NCBI GenBank assembly: GCA_018239985.1
Contig: JAFEGK010000015.1
Location: forward strand, 1-44,881
Source: Verrucomicrobiota bacterium
Lineage (GTDB): Bacteria > Chlamydiota > Chlamydiia > Chlamydiales > Rhabdochlamydiaceae
Reading direction: 5' to 3'
DNA length: 44,881 bases
Below, one piece after another: positions 1 to 6,951 of this stretch; within the stretch, counting starts at the first letter, position 1; the number at the start of each line of letters is the position of its first letter. The notes beneath the pieces were generated by a model. It was not told where the DNA came from. It ran no database searches and saw only the letters and a list, made by a program, of their open reading frames with translations. The translations under genes and the position numbers were made by a program.

Positions 1-5
1 TTTGT

Positions 6-88
6 TGCCGATGAACGGACTCGAACCATCACCCTATCGCTAGGAACAGATTTTGAATCTGCCGCGTCTACCATTTCGCCACATCGGC
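6..88 (-). tRNA. tRNA-Leu (anticodon CAA)
   Basis: Read on the minus strand this folds as a class II tRNA. The acceptor stem is GCCGATG pairing with CATCGGC, the anticodon stem GCAGA/TCTGT encloses the loop TTCAAAA (anticodon CAA), there is a long variable arm as expected for leucine, and a TTCGAGTCC T-arm is present. The discriminator base is A at position 6. CCA is not encoded, so the tail must be added after transcription. It lies about 40 nt downstream of the M15-like lipoprotein gene on the same strand and may be the last element of that transcription unit. Confidence 0.95.
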
Positions 89-127
89 ACAGAATAGGGT
101 CTAGGATATCCTAATGATCTATTAGCT

Positions 128-955
128 TCAATATCTCAAATAATTATTAAAGGCTTTGGACCAGGTATAGGTAACTGGCTCATCTGTATCCCTGTCCCAG
201 ATGAGTTGGATGGAGAGGTAGGGAAAGCGATGGTTGTTGTCGAGATCGCGCCCTTCGTCTTTTTTGAAGAGTTTGATGAAGATTTCTTTATTATACCATG
301 GGAGCGTTGTGACGTTTGTCTCATGCTCGTACCGCTCAAACTCTGTGAACTGGACGATGGTTTTGAATTTGGGGTGTTCTTTGTAATACTGCTTGACGAT
401 GTCGACTATCGCCTCAGGGCTCCACTCGAGTCCTTTGACATAGAAATCTACTTCGGCGCCAATCATGTGCTTTGAGGTTTCGTTGTATTGGGAGGGATCC
501 GCATAGGTGTTGTGAGTGGGACAACGGTGCCCGCAGGTGATGATCACTTTTTTTTGAGTTTTTTCTTGGATGTAGTTGAGCAGATCAAAAAGGGCTGGGT
601 AGATGTGCTCTTTTCCATCTTTTAAGGGTAGGCTATGTTGCTGCATGCCGCCACAATCGACGATATAGGCGGGCTGCCCATCGGTCTGTTTAGTGATCGG
701 TGTGTGATGTGAGCTCCCTTTGCATCGGAAAAATTCTCTTGTGATCTTGATCTGGTTGCCCACGTAAGAGTCTTCCCAGGGGTAGGTCTCTCGAACGAAA
801 TGGGTCGGTTTTTTGATTGCAAAAAGGATCTCATCATGCGAACGGTAAATATGCTCTCCGGTCGCATTCATTTTGCGCAGTTTTTCCCGCTCAGAGTCTT
901 CTAACCCAGAACAGCCGGCGGCAAGTAATAGAACTATCGGTAGGATATTCCGCAT
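128..955 (-). CDS. lipoprotein with M15 peptidase-like (D-Ala-D-Ala carboxypeptidase-like) fold
   Basis: The 275-residue product starts with a lipoprotein signal peptide (hydrophobic residues 4-14, lipobox LAAGC, lipidated Cys15). In the middle, GHRCPTHN (142-149) and SKHMIGAEVDF (161-171) fit the S-x-H-x-x-G-x-x-x-D zinc-ligand pattern of M15-type peptidoglycan peptidases, with His163 and Asp170 as probable ligands. The third ligand, normally a His in a late H-x-D/H motif, is not obvious: the matching strand near residue 253 reads YLSIQLIW. The protein may therefore bind peptidoglycan peptides without cleaving them, or use another ligand. The start overlaps the end of the upstream DUF115 gene by 22 nt, so the two are probably translationally coupled. 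A cell-envelope role is inferred from the lipobox and fold; the exact reaction is unknown. Confidence 0.7.
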   Translation of the reverse strand: MRNILPIVLLLAAGCSGLEDSEREKLRKMNATGEHIYRSHDEILFAIKKPTHFVRETYPWEDSYVGNQIKITREFFRCKGSSHHTPITKQTDGQPAYIVDCGGMQQHSLPLKDGKEHIYPALFDLLNYIQEKTQKKVIITCGHRCPTHNTYADPSQYNETSKHMIGAEVDFYVKGLEWSPEAIVDIVKQYYKEHPKFKTIVQFTEFERYEHETNVTTLPWYNKEIFIKLFKKDEGRDLDNNHRFPYLSIQLIWDRDTDEPVTYTWSKAFNNYLRY

Positions 956-2511
956 TGCTGGTTGATTATCCTTTTAAATTTCTCAATTTGCAACAGTAAT
1001 TCTTGATATTTCGCTATTTTACGCTGCTCTTCAGAATGGGGGTGATAGCGAACAAGGAGTCGATCGAGCGCAGCGGAAATTCCTTCGAGGAGGGCGACGT
1101 AGCCCTCTTCTTCGGCTAAATCCATTTCAAAGAGTGGGGTCCGTGGGTCATTTTTGAGGATTCGGTCACAGAGAATGGCGCAGCGGCCAAGGGATTCCTC
1201 CAATTGAGCGATCAGGGAGGTCAGCTGATTGGGATCGATGGGTATAGCTTTTTTGGGAAAATCGAGGTTGGCAGTTTTCATCCCCTTCACCTCTTCGGCT
1301 AATGTCGTATTTTGTATCCCCTCAAAACCAAGCCCCCCTTCAGTGGCGTTGATAAACCGTGTCTCTGGGTGGCTTTTAGCAAACGCGCTGATACAGTCGG
1401 CCTCCATGACCCATTTGAGCAGGGTTTCGACTGGTTTGCCCTGTAAATCGATTCGGATGAGCACTTTTTCAAGAGCGCGGGGGTCAGTACTATTCCCTTT
1501 TTCAGCTTCAACTCCGGGAGCGTATCTTTTACCTGCAGTGTAGGCCAAATCGACACCGGTTAGGATTATCGGATTGCAACCAAGGGCATAGGCATAACTG
1601 ATGGCAAGGGTGGTCACTGAGAAGGCTTCGGGACCCATATCGGGACCGGTAGGTATGGCATCTAAGCCGAGTTTCTCTTCGAGCCAATTTTCAAAAAGTC
1701 CTCCAGTATCGGTTTTGAGGTAGCCCAGTAGCCCAGTGCGGGTTGCTAGCACTTCATGGTGGACGCGGGGGGCAAAAAGGAACGGAACCTCGGTATCGGT
1801 GCACTGTTTGAGTCGGTCAAACTCTTCGTTGTTGGGGTCGAGGGCGATCGCAAAATGGGGGCGTATTTTGTTGCGCGACAAAATAGGGATGGCTGATCCT
1901 CCAGCGAAAATCAGGGCTTTGTCACGGGCCGTGCGCAGAGCATCGAACGATTTTTCAAGTGAGGGCCCAGCACCACAGATGATGGCGGGGACGCTCTGGA
2001 ATTTTAGGGTGTTGGCATCGAAGCAATCGGGCAAGCGCAAATAGTTGGCCAGCACATTTTCGACGATTTTGTGGCTGTAGAGTACATCTGAGTAGAGGGC
2101 CGAAAGAGCAGCTGAGCGTCTTTGTAGGGCGAGACTGTTAAAGGGCTTGCCCTCAAAGATGGCCAAACGGTCGCACGGAAACATTTGGGCAAGAGTTTCG
2201 ATGGGATCCTCTTGGGCAAAATGGAGGTGAATTTGGGGGTTGTCGAGTAGCTTAAAATTGTCAAAGGAAGCGATGGCCCCGAGGTCTTCTTCAATGAAAA
2301 CAAGGGCCCGTTCTTGCCGCTCTTTTAGCCAGGTTAACACGCTTTGGGGAAGAGGATAGCCGGGAAGGCCGACGATGTAGAGGATTTCGATTTCTGTAAG
2401 ATTTTGCCCTTGGAACCACTTCTCCAATGGTTTTGGATCTGTTGGAAGTTCCTTTTTTTCGTAGGGGAAATAGGTGAGATAGAAATCGAGATTAAATCTT
2501 TCGTGCGTCAT
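934..2511 (-). CDS. MptE-like / motility-associated-factor family protein (DUF115), second of a tandem pair
   Basis: I place the start at 2511 (MTHERFNL...), giving 525 residues, because a longer reading would run deep into the upstream gene. The central Rossmann-like part has the hallmarks of family PF01973 (6-hydroxymethylpterin pyrophosphokinase MptE-like, also annotated as motility-associated glycosyltransferase): AIICGAGPSLE followed by IFAGGSAIPIL, RPHFAIALDP and NPIILTGVDLAY. The C-terminal 120 residues are helical. It is a clear paralogue of the gene just upstream, with the same motif order, and overlaps that gene's end by 20 nt. In flagellated bacteria this family modifies flagellin. 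No flagellar gene is visible here, so a role in transferring a sugar or a nucleotide-linked group to another surface molecule is only a guess. Confidence 0.75.
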   Translation of the reverse strand: MTHERFNLDFYLTYFPYEKKELPTDPKPLEKWFQGQNLTEIEILYIVGLPGYPLPQSVLTWLKERQERALVFIEEDLGAIASFDNFKLLDNPQIHLHFAQEDPIETLAQMFPCDRLAIFEGKPFNSLALQRRSAALSALYSDVLYSHKIVENVLANYLRLPDCFDANTLKFQSVPAIICGAGPSLEKSFDALRTARDKALIFAGGSAIPILSRNKIRPHFAIALDPNNEEFDRLKQCTDTEVPFLFAPRVHHEVLATRTGLLGYLKTDTGGLFENWLEEKLGLDAIPTGPDMGPEAFSVTTLAISYAYALGCNPIILTGVDLAYTAGKRYAPGVEAEKGNSTDPRALEKVLIRIDLQGKPVETLLKWVMEADCISAFAKSHPETRFINATEGGLGFEGIQNTTLAEEVKGMKTANLDFPKKAIPIDPNQLTSLIAQLEESLGRCAILCDRILKNDPRTPLFEMDLAEEEGYVALLEGISAALDRLLVRYHPHSEEQRKIAKYQELLLQIEKFKRIINQQCGISYR

Positions 2512-3907
2512 TGCAGATTCCCTGGAGAAAGAGCCATTGGTTGAGTCCAATCCCATACTCGATTGGAATGTCCTTGGGGATCTGTCGAGAAAAAACATGC
2601 TTCCAGATATCCCAAATGGGTTTTAGAAATTTGATGTAGGCGATCTCTTTGGCAATAGACATCTCTAGCAGTGCATATTCCCCATTTTTCTCTGGCGAGT
2701 TGGGAAAGAGTTTCTCGAGCAGTTCAAGCATTTCGCCACAAAGTTCTCCCACCCGCTCAAAACTGCAACGTAGTTCTTTGAGATCGAGCTTAGGGGCGCT
2801 GCTGTTAAGGGCCCTGATTTTGTCTTGAAAAGGGGCGAGCGGCGCAAAAGAAAGCTCAGAGATGTTCTGTTTTTTAAAACCGCCGATTTCCAAGCCATCC
2901 GAGCAATTGATCCACTCCACTTCGGGATGCGTTTTAGCTAAATCTGAAAGCCAATCGGCAGCAAACAGCCAATCGCGCCTTGTATAGAGATCGTCGCGTA
3001 CCCAAATCAACTCTCCCCCCTCTGGCCTCTCCAAATCGGCTGCATAGCTCTTTTCTCCCCTTTGAGCCAAATCGACGCCGACTAAGATAATCGGATTGCA
3101 GCCCAATTTGAGAGCGATGGCTGTGAGGAATGTCGAGACGTTCCAGCCTCCATCAAAAGCCTCTTCAGTAAGTAGGTCGTTTTGGCTCCCAGGCATCCAA
3201 AGTAGAGGCCCCCTCATCTGTTTCAAGAGATCGGGATGGACTCTTGTCTGAAAAAATAGAGGAACATCAAAAGATTTGTGTTGAAAATAGCGGCTAGACG
3301 GGGGATGTGGGTCGATGAGGCCGCCGAAATGGGGCGAGATCCCCAATTTACCCAGGCTACTCAGAGCTGTTCCTCCAGCAAAGAGCAGGGCATTGTTTTT
3401 TAAATATGGAGCAGCTTTTTCCAATGAGACACCAGCCCCGCAAATGATCGCGGGCACCCCCTCAAACGAACCAAAAAGCTCCTCCCCTTTTTTCGCTTTT
3501 TCCAGACGCGGGTTATTCGCGACAAGATTTTCCAATAGATCGAGCCCCCGATTCTGGAAATCAGAGGCAACTAGATGAATTCCCTGCTGGAAGAATGCCA
3601 TTTTGGCAAAAATGGTTTCCATTTTCTCAGGGTTTTTTGATGAATTGCCCGGGGTTTTTAAAAAATCGAATTGCAAAAAGACAAGTTCCCAGGCGATTTT
3701 TTTAAGAGCTTCATCGCTGTCTGCATAGCAAAGGAGGATCCGGTCGTGCCCGCTCTGGTGGCCGATAAGGACCCGTTCATCATCTTCCAAAATCACAAGA
3801 AAACGGTCTGGCTTTTCATCGAGCCATTCCCTAAGTTCCAGATAGAGCTCATGGTTGGGAAGGCCATAGAGGCAGATCACATCGGCAACCGGTGTTGTCA
3901 CTTGCAT
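2492..3907 (-). CDS. MptE-like / motility-associated-factor family protein (DUF115), first of a tandem pair
   Basis: I chose the ATG at 3907 (MQVTTPVADV...), 471 residues, because GGAG lies five bases before it; an upstream in-frame start at 3946 lacks this. The motifs AIICGAGVSLE, LLFAGGTALSSL, SPHFGGLIDP and NPIILVGVDLAQ mark the PF01973 core. The N-terminal 130 residues (VICLYGLPNHELYLEL, FLVILEDDE) match the same part of the downstream paralogue. The gene overlaps the nuclease-like gene upstream by 10 nt and its downstream paralogue by 20 nt, so all three are probably made from one message. The two copies have diverged considerably, which suggests distinct functions rather than a recent duplication. 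Confidence 0.75.
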   Translation of the reverse strand: MQVTTPVADVICLYGLPNHELYLELREWLDEKPDRFLVILEDDERVLIGHQSGHDRILLCYADSDEALKKIAWELVFLQFDFLKTPGNSSKNPEKMETIFAKMAFFQQGIHLVASDFQNRGLDLLENLVANNPRLEKAKKGEELFGSFEGVPAIICGAGVSLEKAAPYLKNNALLFAGGTALSSLGKLGISPHFGGLIDPHPPSSRYFQHKSFDVPLFFQTRVHPDLLKQMRGPLLWMPGSQNDLLTEEAFDGGWNVSTFLTAIALKLGCNPIILVGVDLAQRGEKSYAADLERPEGGELIWVRDDLYTRRDWLFAADWLSDLAKTHPEVEWINCSDGLEIGGFKKQNISELSFAPLAPFQDKIRALNSSAPKLDLKELRCSFERVGELCGEMLELLEKLFPNSPEKNGEYALLEMSIAKEIAYIKFLKPIWDIWKHVFSRQIPKDIPIEYGIGLNQWLFLQGICNDARKI

Positions 3908-4350
3908 AGATACTCCATCAGTTGGGAATAGGAGGGTAAAAAACAAAGATGCTCCGGATAGACAAGCTCAACACAATTTTCACCGGCGATTGCAACGAAG
4001 TTGGCTTGAATGAAGTGGTTGTAGCCGAGCACTTGTTCTCTGGCTTCATCTCCCACCTGCCCTTCTTTGCATTCGATCACAAGAAGTGGGTAGAGGGAGT
4101 ATTCAGGGTGTATCCCCTTGGCATAACAGATGATATCAGCCCTTCTCTTAGGCAAGTTCTCTAGCTTTTTAAGATGTGGTACTTCTGACAGTTGTGTTTC
4201 TACGGCTAAAAGCTCTTTCGGAAATCCGAGTTGAGTAGTCATCACATGCAACAATTTTTGACGGACGATTTCCTCTGGAGTTGAGGCGACCCAGACCTTG
4301 CGGTAAGGGTCATAAACGTCGCCTTTACCCTTCTGCTTGGATAACTCCAT
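3898..4350 (-). CDS. small PD-(D/E)XK-type protein, HsdR N-terminal-like domain
   Basis: With ATG at 4350 (MELSKQKGKG...) the product has 150 residues; a GTG at 4365 is possible. The sequence carries RRADIICYAKG followed by PLLVIECKEG, which is the D...ECK signature of the PD-(D/E)XK nuclease fold, and a later ARE-QVLGYNHF helix. This is the stand-alone form of the type I restriction R-subunit N-terminal domain (HSDR_N_2). No methylase, specificity subunit or helicase is nearby, so it is not a restriction system. The gene overlaps the end of hpf by 26 nt and the DUF115 gene by 10 nt. A housekeeping role in nucleic acid processing is possible but unproven. Confidence 0.7.
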   Translation of the reverse strand: MELSKQKGKGDVYDPYRKVWVASTPEEIVRQKLLHVMTTQLGFPKELLAVETQLSEVPHLKKLENLPKRRADIICYAKGIHPEYSLYPLLVIECKEGQVGDEAREQVLGYNHFIQANFVAIAGENCVELVYPEHLCFLPSYSQLMEYLCK

Positions 4351-4951
4351 AATTCTCGTCTTCACGCCGATACATCAGCTTCAGTTTTTTATCTGTCTCG
4401 TCCCGATAGAGCAAGAAAGGATCTGAAGAGAGTTCCATTTTCATGATCGCTTCATCGGTAGTCAGCGACTTGAGTACTTGCGTTTCAGTGTCGGTGATCT
4501 TGTGAGGCATCCATCTCTTCATGTTTTCTGCATCGATGGCTCTGTTGATCTCTTCAAGATCATCTTCCTGAGGCCGTCTATAGACATTGACCGAAAGGTC
4601 GACGAGCTTCATCGGTTTTTTATGGTAATCCTGGATCTTGCCTTTCCATTTTTGAAAGAGATGTTGCAGTTTTTGAATTGCCCGATCGATCGAGGCATAC
4701 ATATCTGTGCTATGGGCTTCGACTTTTGTCTTAATGTGGTTAAAGTGGCAAATGATCACGCACACGTGCTCCACTTTTTGGATATCGAGTGTCACATGGA
4801 CATCCATGATATGGGTATGGAAACGTTCGAGTTTGCTCAGCTTATCCCAAATATGCTGACGCATCGGCTCGGTCAATTGAAAATTTTTTGCTACAATGGA
4901 AATGTTATATCCGAGTGAATCTTCTTCGGCGAATTTATCCTTTTTTACCAT
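4325..4951 (-). CDS. hpf: ribosome hibernation promoting factor, long form
   Basis: This 208-residue protein has the two-domain layout of long HPF. Residues about 14-110 form the ribosome-binding beta-alpha-beta-beta-beta-alpha fold (NISIVAKNFQLTEPMRQHIWDKLSKLERF; DVHVTLDIQKVEH). A linker follows, and the last 55 residues are the dimerisation domain (KSLTTDEAIMKMEL, DPFLLYRDE, LKLMYRREDENYGVI). Long HPF pairs two 70S ribosomes into inactive 100S dimers, which suits the resting elementary body of a chlamydia. AAGGGA lies about four bases before the ATG. The gene begins 8 nt after rlmN ends and overlaps the nuclease-like gene downstream, so it is part of the same minus-strand operon. Confidence 0.92.
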   Translation of the reverse strand: MVKKDKFAEEDSLGYNISIVAKNFQLTEPMRQHIWDKLSKLERFHTHIMDVHVTLDIQKVEHVCVIICHFNHIKTKVEAHSTDMYASIDRAIQKLQHLFQKWKGKIQDYHKKPMKLVDLSVNVYRRPQEDDLEEINRAIDAENMKRWMPHKITDTETQVLKSLTTDEAIMKMELSSDPFLLYRDETDKKLKLMYRREDENYGVIQAEG

Positions 4952-4959
4952 AGAGTCCC

Positions 4960-6033
4960 TTAGGTTAGTAGATTTGTCATTCTACCTGATTCTCTTTGGA
5001 TATGCAAGCGTCTCAAATGAAGATTGCCTAATTGCCCGCATGCGGCCATGATCTTTTGCCCCTTTTTCTGCCGGATCATGGTCAAATATCCAGCGCTTTG
5101 CATCCGCTCCGAAAAGGCGTTGACCACCTCGGCCTCGGGCGGTGCAAACCGATCCCGACTCTGTGGATTATAGGGGATAAGATTGACCTTCACCTTAAGC
5201 CCACGCAAATAGCTCGCTAATTGATCAGCACATTCCAAAGAATCGTTAATCCCCTTCAAAAGGACATACTCGACAAAAATTTGCCGGCGAGGGTGGGAGC
5301 AAAACCGAAGCATCGCCTCTTTGAGCGCTGCCATGTCCCAGGTCCGATTGACTGGCATGATTTTGCGCCGAATCTCATCACTTGGAGCATTGACCGAGAC
5401 GGCCAAATTGACCGCCGGGTCGACCCGCTCAGCCAACGCATCGATTTTGTCGACTAAACCACTTGTCGAAACGGAAATTCTCGACGGGCCAAAACGGAGA
5501 CCTGCAGGGTCTGTCAGCACATCGATCGCATCGGCGACCGCCTCAAAATTATCAAGCGGCTCGCCCATTCCCATGAAGACAATATTATCAACTCTCAACC
5601 CCAGTTTCTGAATAGCGATGAAGACCTGTGCGACAATTTCTCTGGTGGTCAAATGGCGTATGAGACCCATTCTCCCCGTTTCGCAAAATACGCAGCCCAT
5701 TTTGCAGCCCACTTGAGAGCTGATACAGAGGGTGTTTTTCGATTTCATCGGAATAAAGACCGACTCACACTCGAGCCCGTCTTCGAACTTCACTAAAAAT
5801 TTTATTGTGCCATCTTCTTCGTAGGCAACTTGATGCTCTGGCAAAGAAAAATCGACTATAGAGACGATTTCGTCTAGCAGAGCCCTCGCCTGAGGCTCCA
5901 CTTCTAGTCCCTCAAGGGTCCCTTTTTGCATCCAGTGGGCATAAATGCGCCTTGCATGGATTTTGCCTTTTCCAAGTTGTGAGAAAATTCTCTCTGAAAA
6001 AGTCCTTTGAGTGTGATAATAGATAGAGGACAT
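4960..6033 (-). CDS. rlmN: dual-specificity 23S rRNA/tRNA adenine-C2 methyltransferase RlmN
   Basis: The 357-residue product is a radical-SAM enzyme of the RlmN family, which methylates A2503 of 23S rRNA and A37 of some tRNAs. The 4Fe-4S motif C-x3-C-x2-C is GCKMGCVFC (Cys110, Cys114, Cys117), preceded by the conserved CISSQVG. The glycine-rich MGMGEPL motif and the final resolving cysteine in MAACGQLGN (Cys332) are present. The first ATG that does not translate the neighbouring tRNA is at 6033. A longer reading would decode tRNA-Arg as protein and is rejected. Position 6034 is the only base between the tRNA and this ATG, and no Shine-Dalgarno sequence is possible outside the tRNA. It heads the hpf operon. 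Confidence 0.93.
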   Translation of the reverse strand: MSSIYYHTQRTFSERIFSQLGKGKIHARRIYAHWMQKGTLEGLEVEPQARALLDEIVSIVDFSLPEHQVAYEEDGTIKFLVKFEDGLECESVFIPMKSKNTLCISSQVGCKMGCVFCETGRMGLIRHLTTREIVAQVFIAIQKLGLRVDNIVFMGMGEPLDNFEAVADAIDVLTDPAGLRFGPSRISVSTSGLVDKIDALAERVDPAVNLAVSVNAPSDEIRRKIMPVNRTWDMAALKEAMLRFCSHPRRQIFVEYVLLKGINDSLECADQLASYLRGLKVKVNLIPYNPQSRDRFAPPEAEVVNAFSERMQSAGYLTMIRQKKGQKIMAACGQLGNLHLRRLHIQRESGRMTNLLT

Positions 6034-6034
6034 T

Positions 6035-6108
6035 TGCACCGAACAGGACTTGAACCTGTAACCACCCGGTTCGAAGCCGGGTACTCTATCCGATTGAGCT
6101 ATCGGTGC
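6035..6108 (-). tRNA. tRNA-Arg (anticodon TCG)
   Basis: On the minus strand a 74-nt class I tRNA folds with acceptor stem GCACCGA/TCGGTGC. The anticodon stem CCCGG/CCGGG holds the loop CTTCGAA (anticodon TCG), and the T-arm is CAGG-TTCAAGT-CCTG. The discriminator base is A at 6035 and CCA is not encoded. It sits directly upstream of rlmN with one base between, so the tRNA and the rlmN message are very likely cut from one transcript. Confidence 0.95.
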
Positions 6109-6141
6109 AGAGGCTATTAAAATACCAAAGAGCAAGATTTA

Positions 6142-6804
6142 ATGCTATCGAATGAAGTACATGAAGGGCTCGTCCTCAAGAGCATCGACTATAAGGATCA
6201 ACAAAAAATTATCACCCTTTTTACTCCGACGCGGGGAATGATCAGCCTGATCGTCAAAGGGATCAGCCGGAAGAAAGCCCATTTGCTCACCCTCACCTCA
6301 CCCCTCACCCAGGCCGAGTACCATTTTGCCATCGGCCGAACCGATCTTTATACGTTTCAAGATGGCACTCCGATCAATACCCACCTCAACCTGCGGAGCA
6401 ATCTTGACCATCTTCAAACCGCCACCCGCTTTGCTGAAGCGCTCCTCACCACGCAGTTCCCTGGCAAACCAGCCCCCGCCCTCTATCAATTACTCCTCAC
6501 CTATCTAAAAGTTCTGCCCAACTTCACAGACCCGACCGCACTGAAAGGCTCTTTTTTGCTCAAATTATTGAAACACGACGGCCACCTGGCCTTAAATCAA
6601 CATTGTTCTCACTGCGACTCTCCCTCTACCCACTATGCGATGGGCGAGTGCTTTTGCAAAAGCCACTCCCCTTCTTACGCTATAAGCCTCGCTCCAGAGC
6701 TATTCATTCTGACCGAAGCACGCGCGATCGCTGAGCTCCAGGCACTTAAGATGAATCCTGAGCTCATGGACAGGATCGAAAAAATGTTTAAGGAAAGAAA
6801 TTAG
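6142..6804 (+). CDS. recO: DNA repair protein RecO
   Basis: The 220-residue protein has the RecO pattern: an N-terminal OB fold (HEGLVLKSIDYKDQQKIITLFTPTRGMISLIVKGIS) that binds DNA and SSB, a helical middle, and a zinc-knuckle region with HCSHC (about residues 152-156) and later CFCKSH. RecO helps load RecA onto SSB-coated single-stranded DNA with RecR. It is somewhat shorter than the E. coli protein (about 240 residues). It is transcribed away from tRNA-Arg, and its ATG at 6142 has only a weak purine-rich sequence before it. Confidence 0.88.
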   Translation: MLSNEVHEGLVLKSIDYKDQQKIITLFTPTRGMISLIVKGISRKKAHLLTLTSPLTQAEYHFAIGRTDLYTFQDGTPINTHLNLRSNLDHLQTATRFAEALLTTQFPGKPAPALYQLLLTYLKVLPNFTDPTALKGSFLLKLLKHDGHLALNQHCSHCDSPSTHYAMGECFCKSHSPSYAISLAPELFILTEARAIAELQALKMNPELMDRIEKMFKERN

Positions 6805-6812
6805 GACTAAAA

Positions 6813-6896
6813 TGCGAAAGGGGGGACTCGAACCCCCAAAAGGTTTCCCTCGCTACCACCTCAAGGTAGTGCGTCTACCAGTTTCGCCACTTTCGC
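6813..6896 (-). tRNA. tRNA-Leu (anticodon GAG)
   Basis: An 84-nt class II tRNA on the minus strand. The acceptor stem is GCGAAAG/CTTTCGC, the anticodon stem CTACC/GGTAG encloses TTGAGGT (anticodon GAG), the variable arm is long, and the T-arm contains GGTTCGAGTCC. The discriminator is A at 6813 with no encoded CCA. It is convergent with recO, nine bases past its stop codon. Confidence 0.95.
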
Positions 6897-6951
6897 GAAA
6901 ACAGACATCATAACCCCATAACACAAATCCCCGCAACAAAAAAGGAGTGGT

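Noticed and set aside
3898-4350. Type I restriction-modification system
   Set aside because: Only a stand-alone HsdR N-terminal-like domain is present; no methylase, specificity or translocase gene is nearby.
6034-6135. N-terminal extension of RlmN from an upstream ATG
   Set aside because: The added residues are a translation of tRNA-Arg (the frame reads SDRVPGFEPGGYRFKSC), a well-known artefact; RlmN begins after the tRNA.
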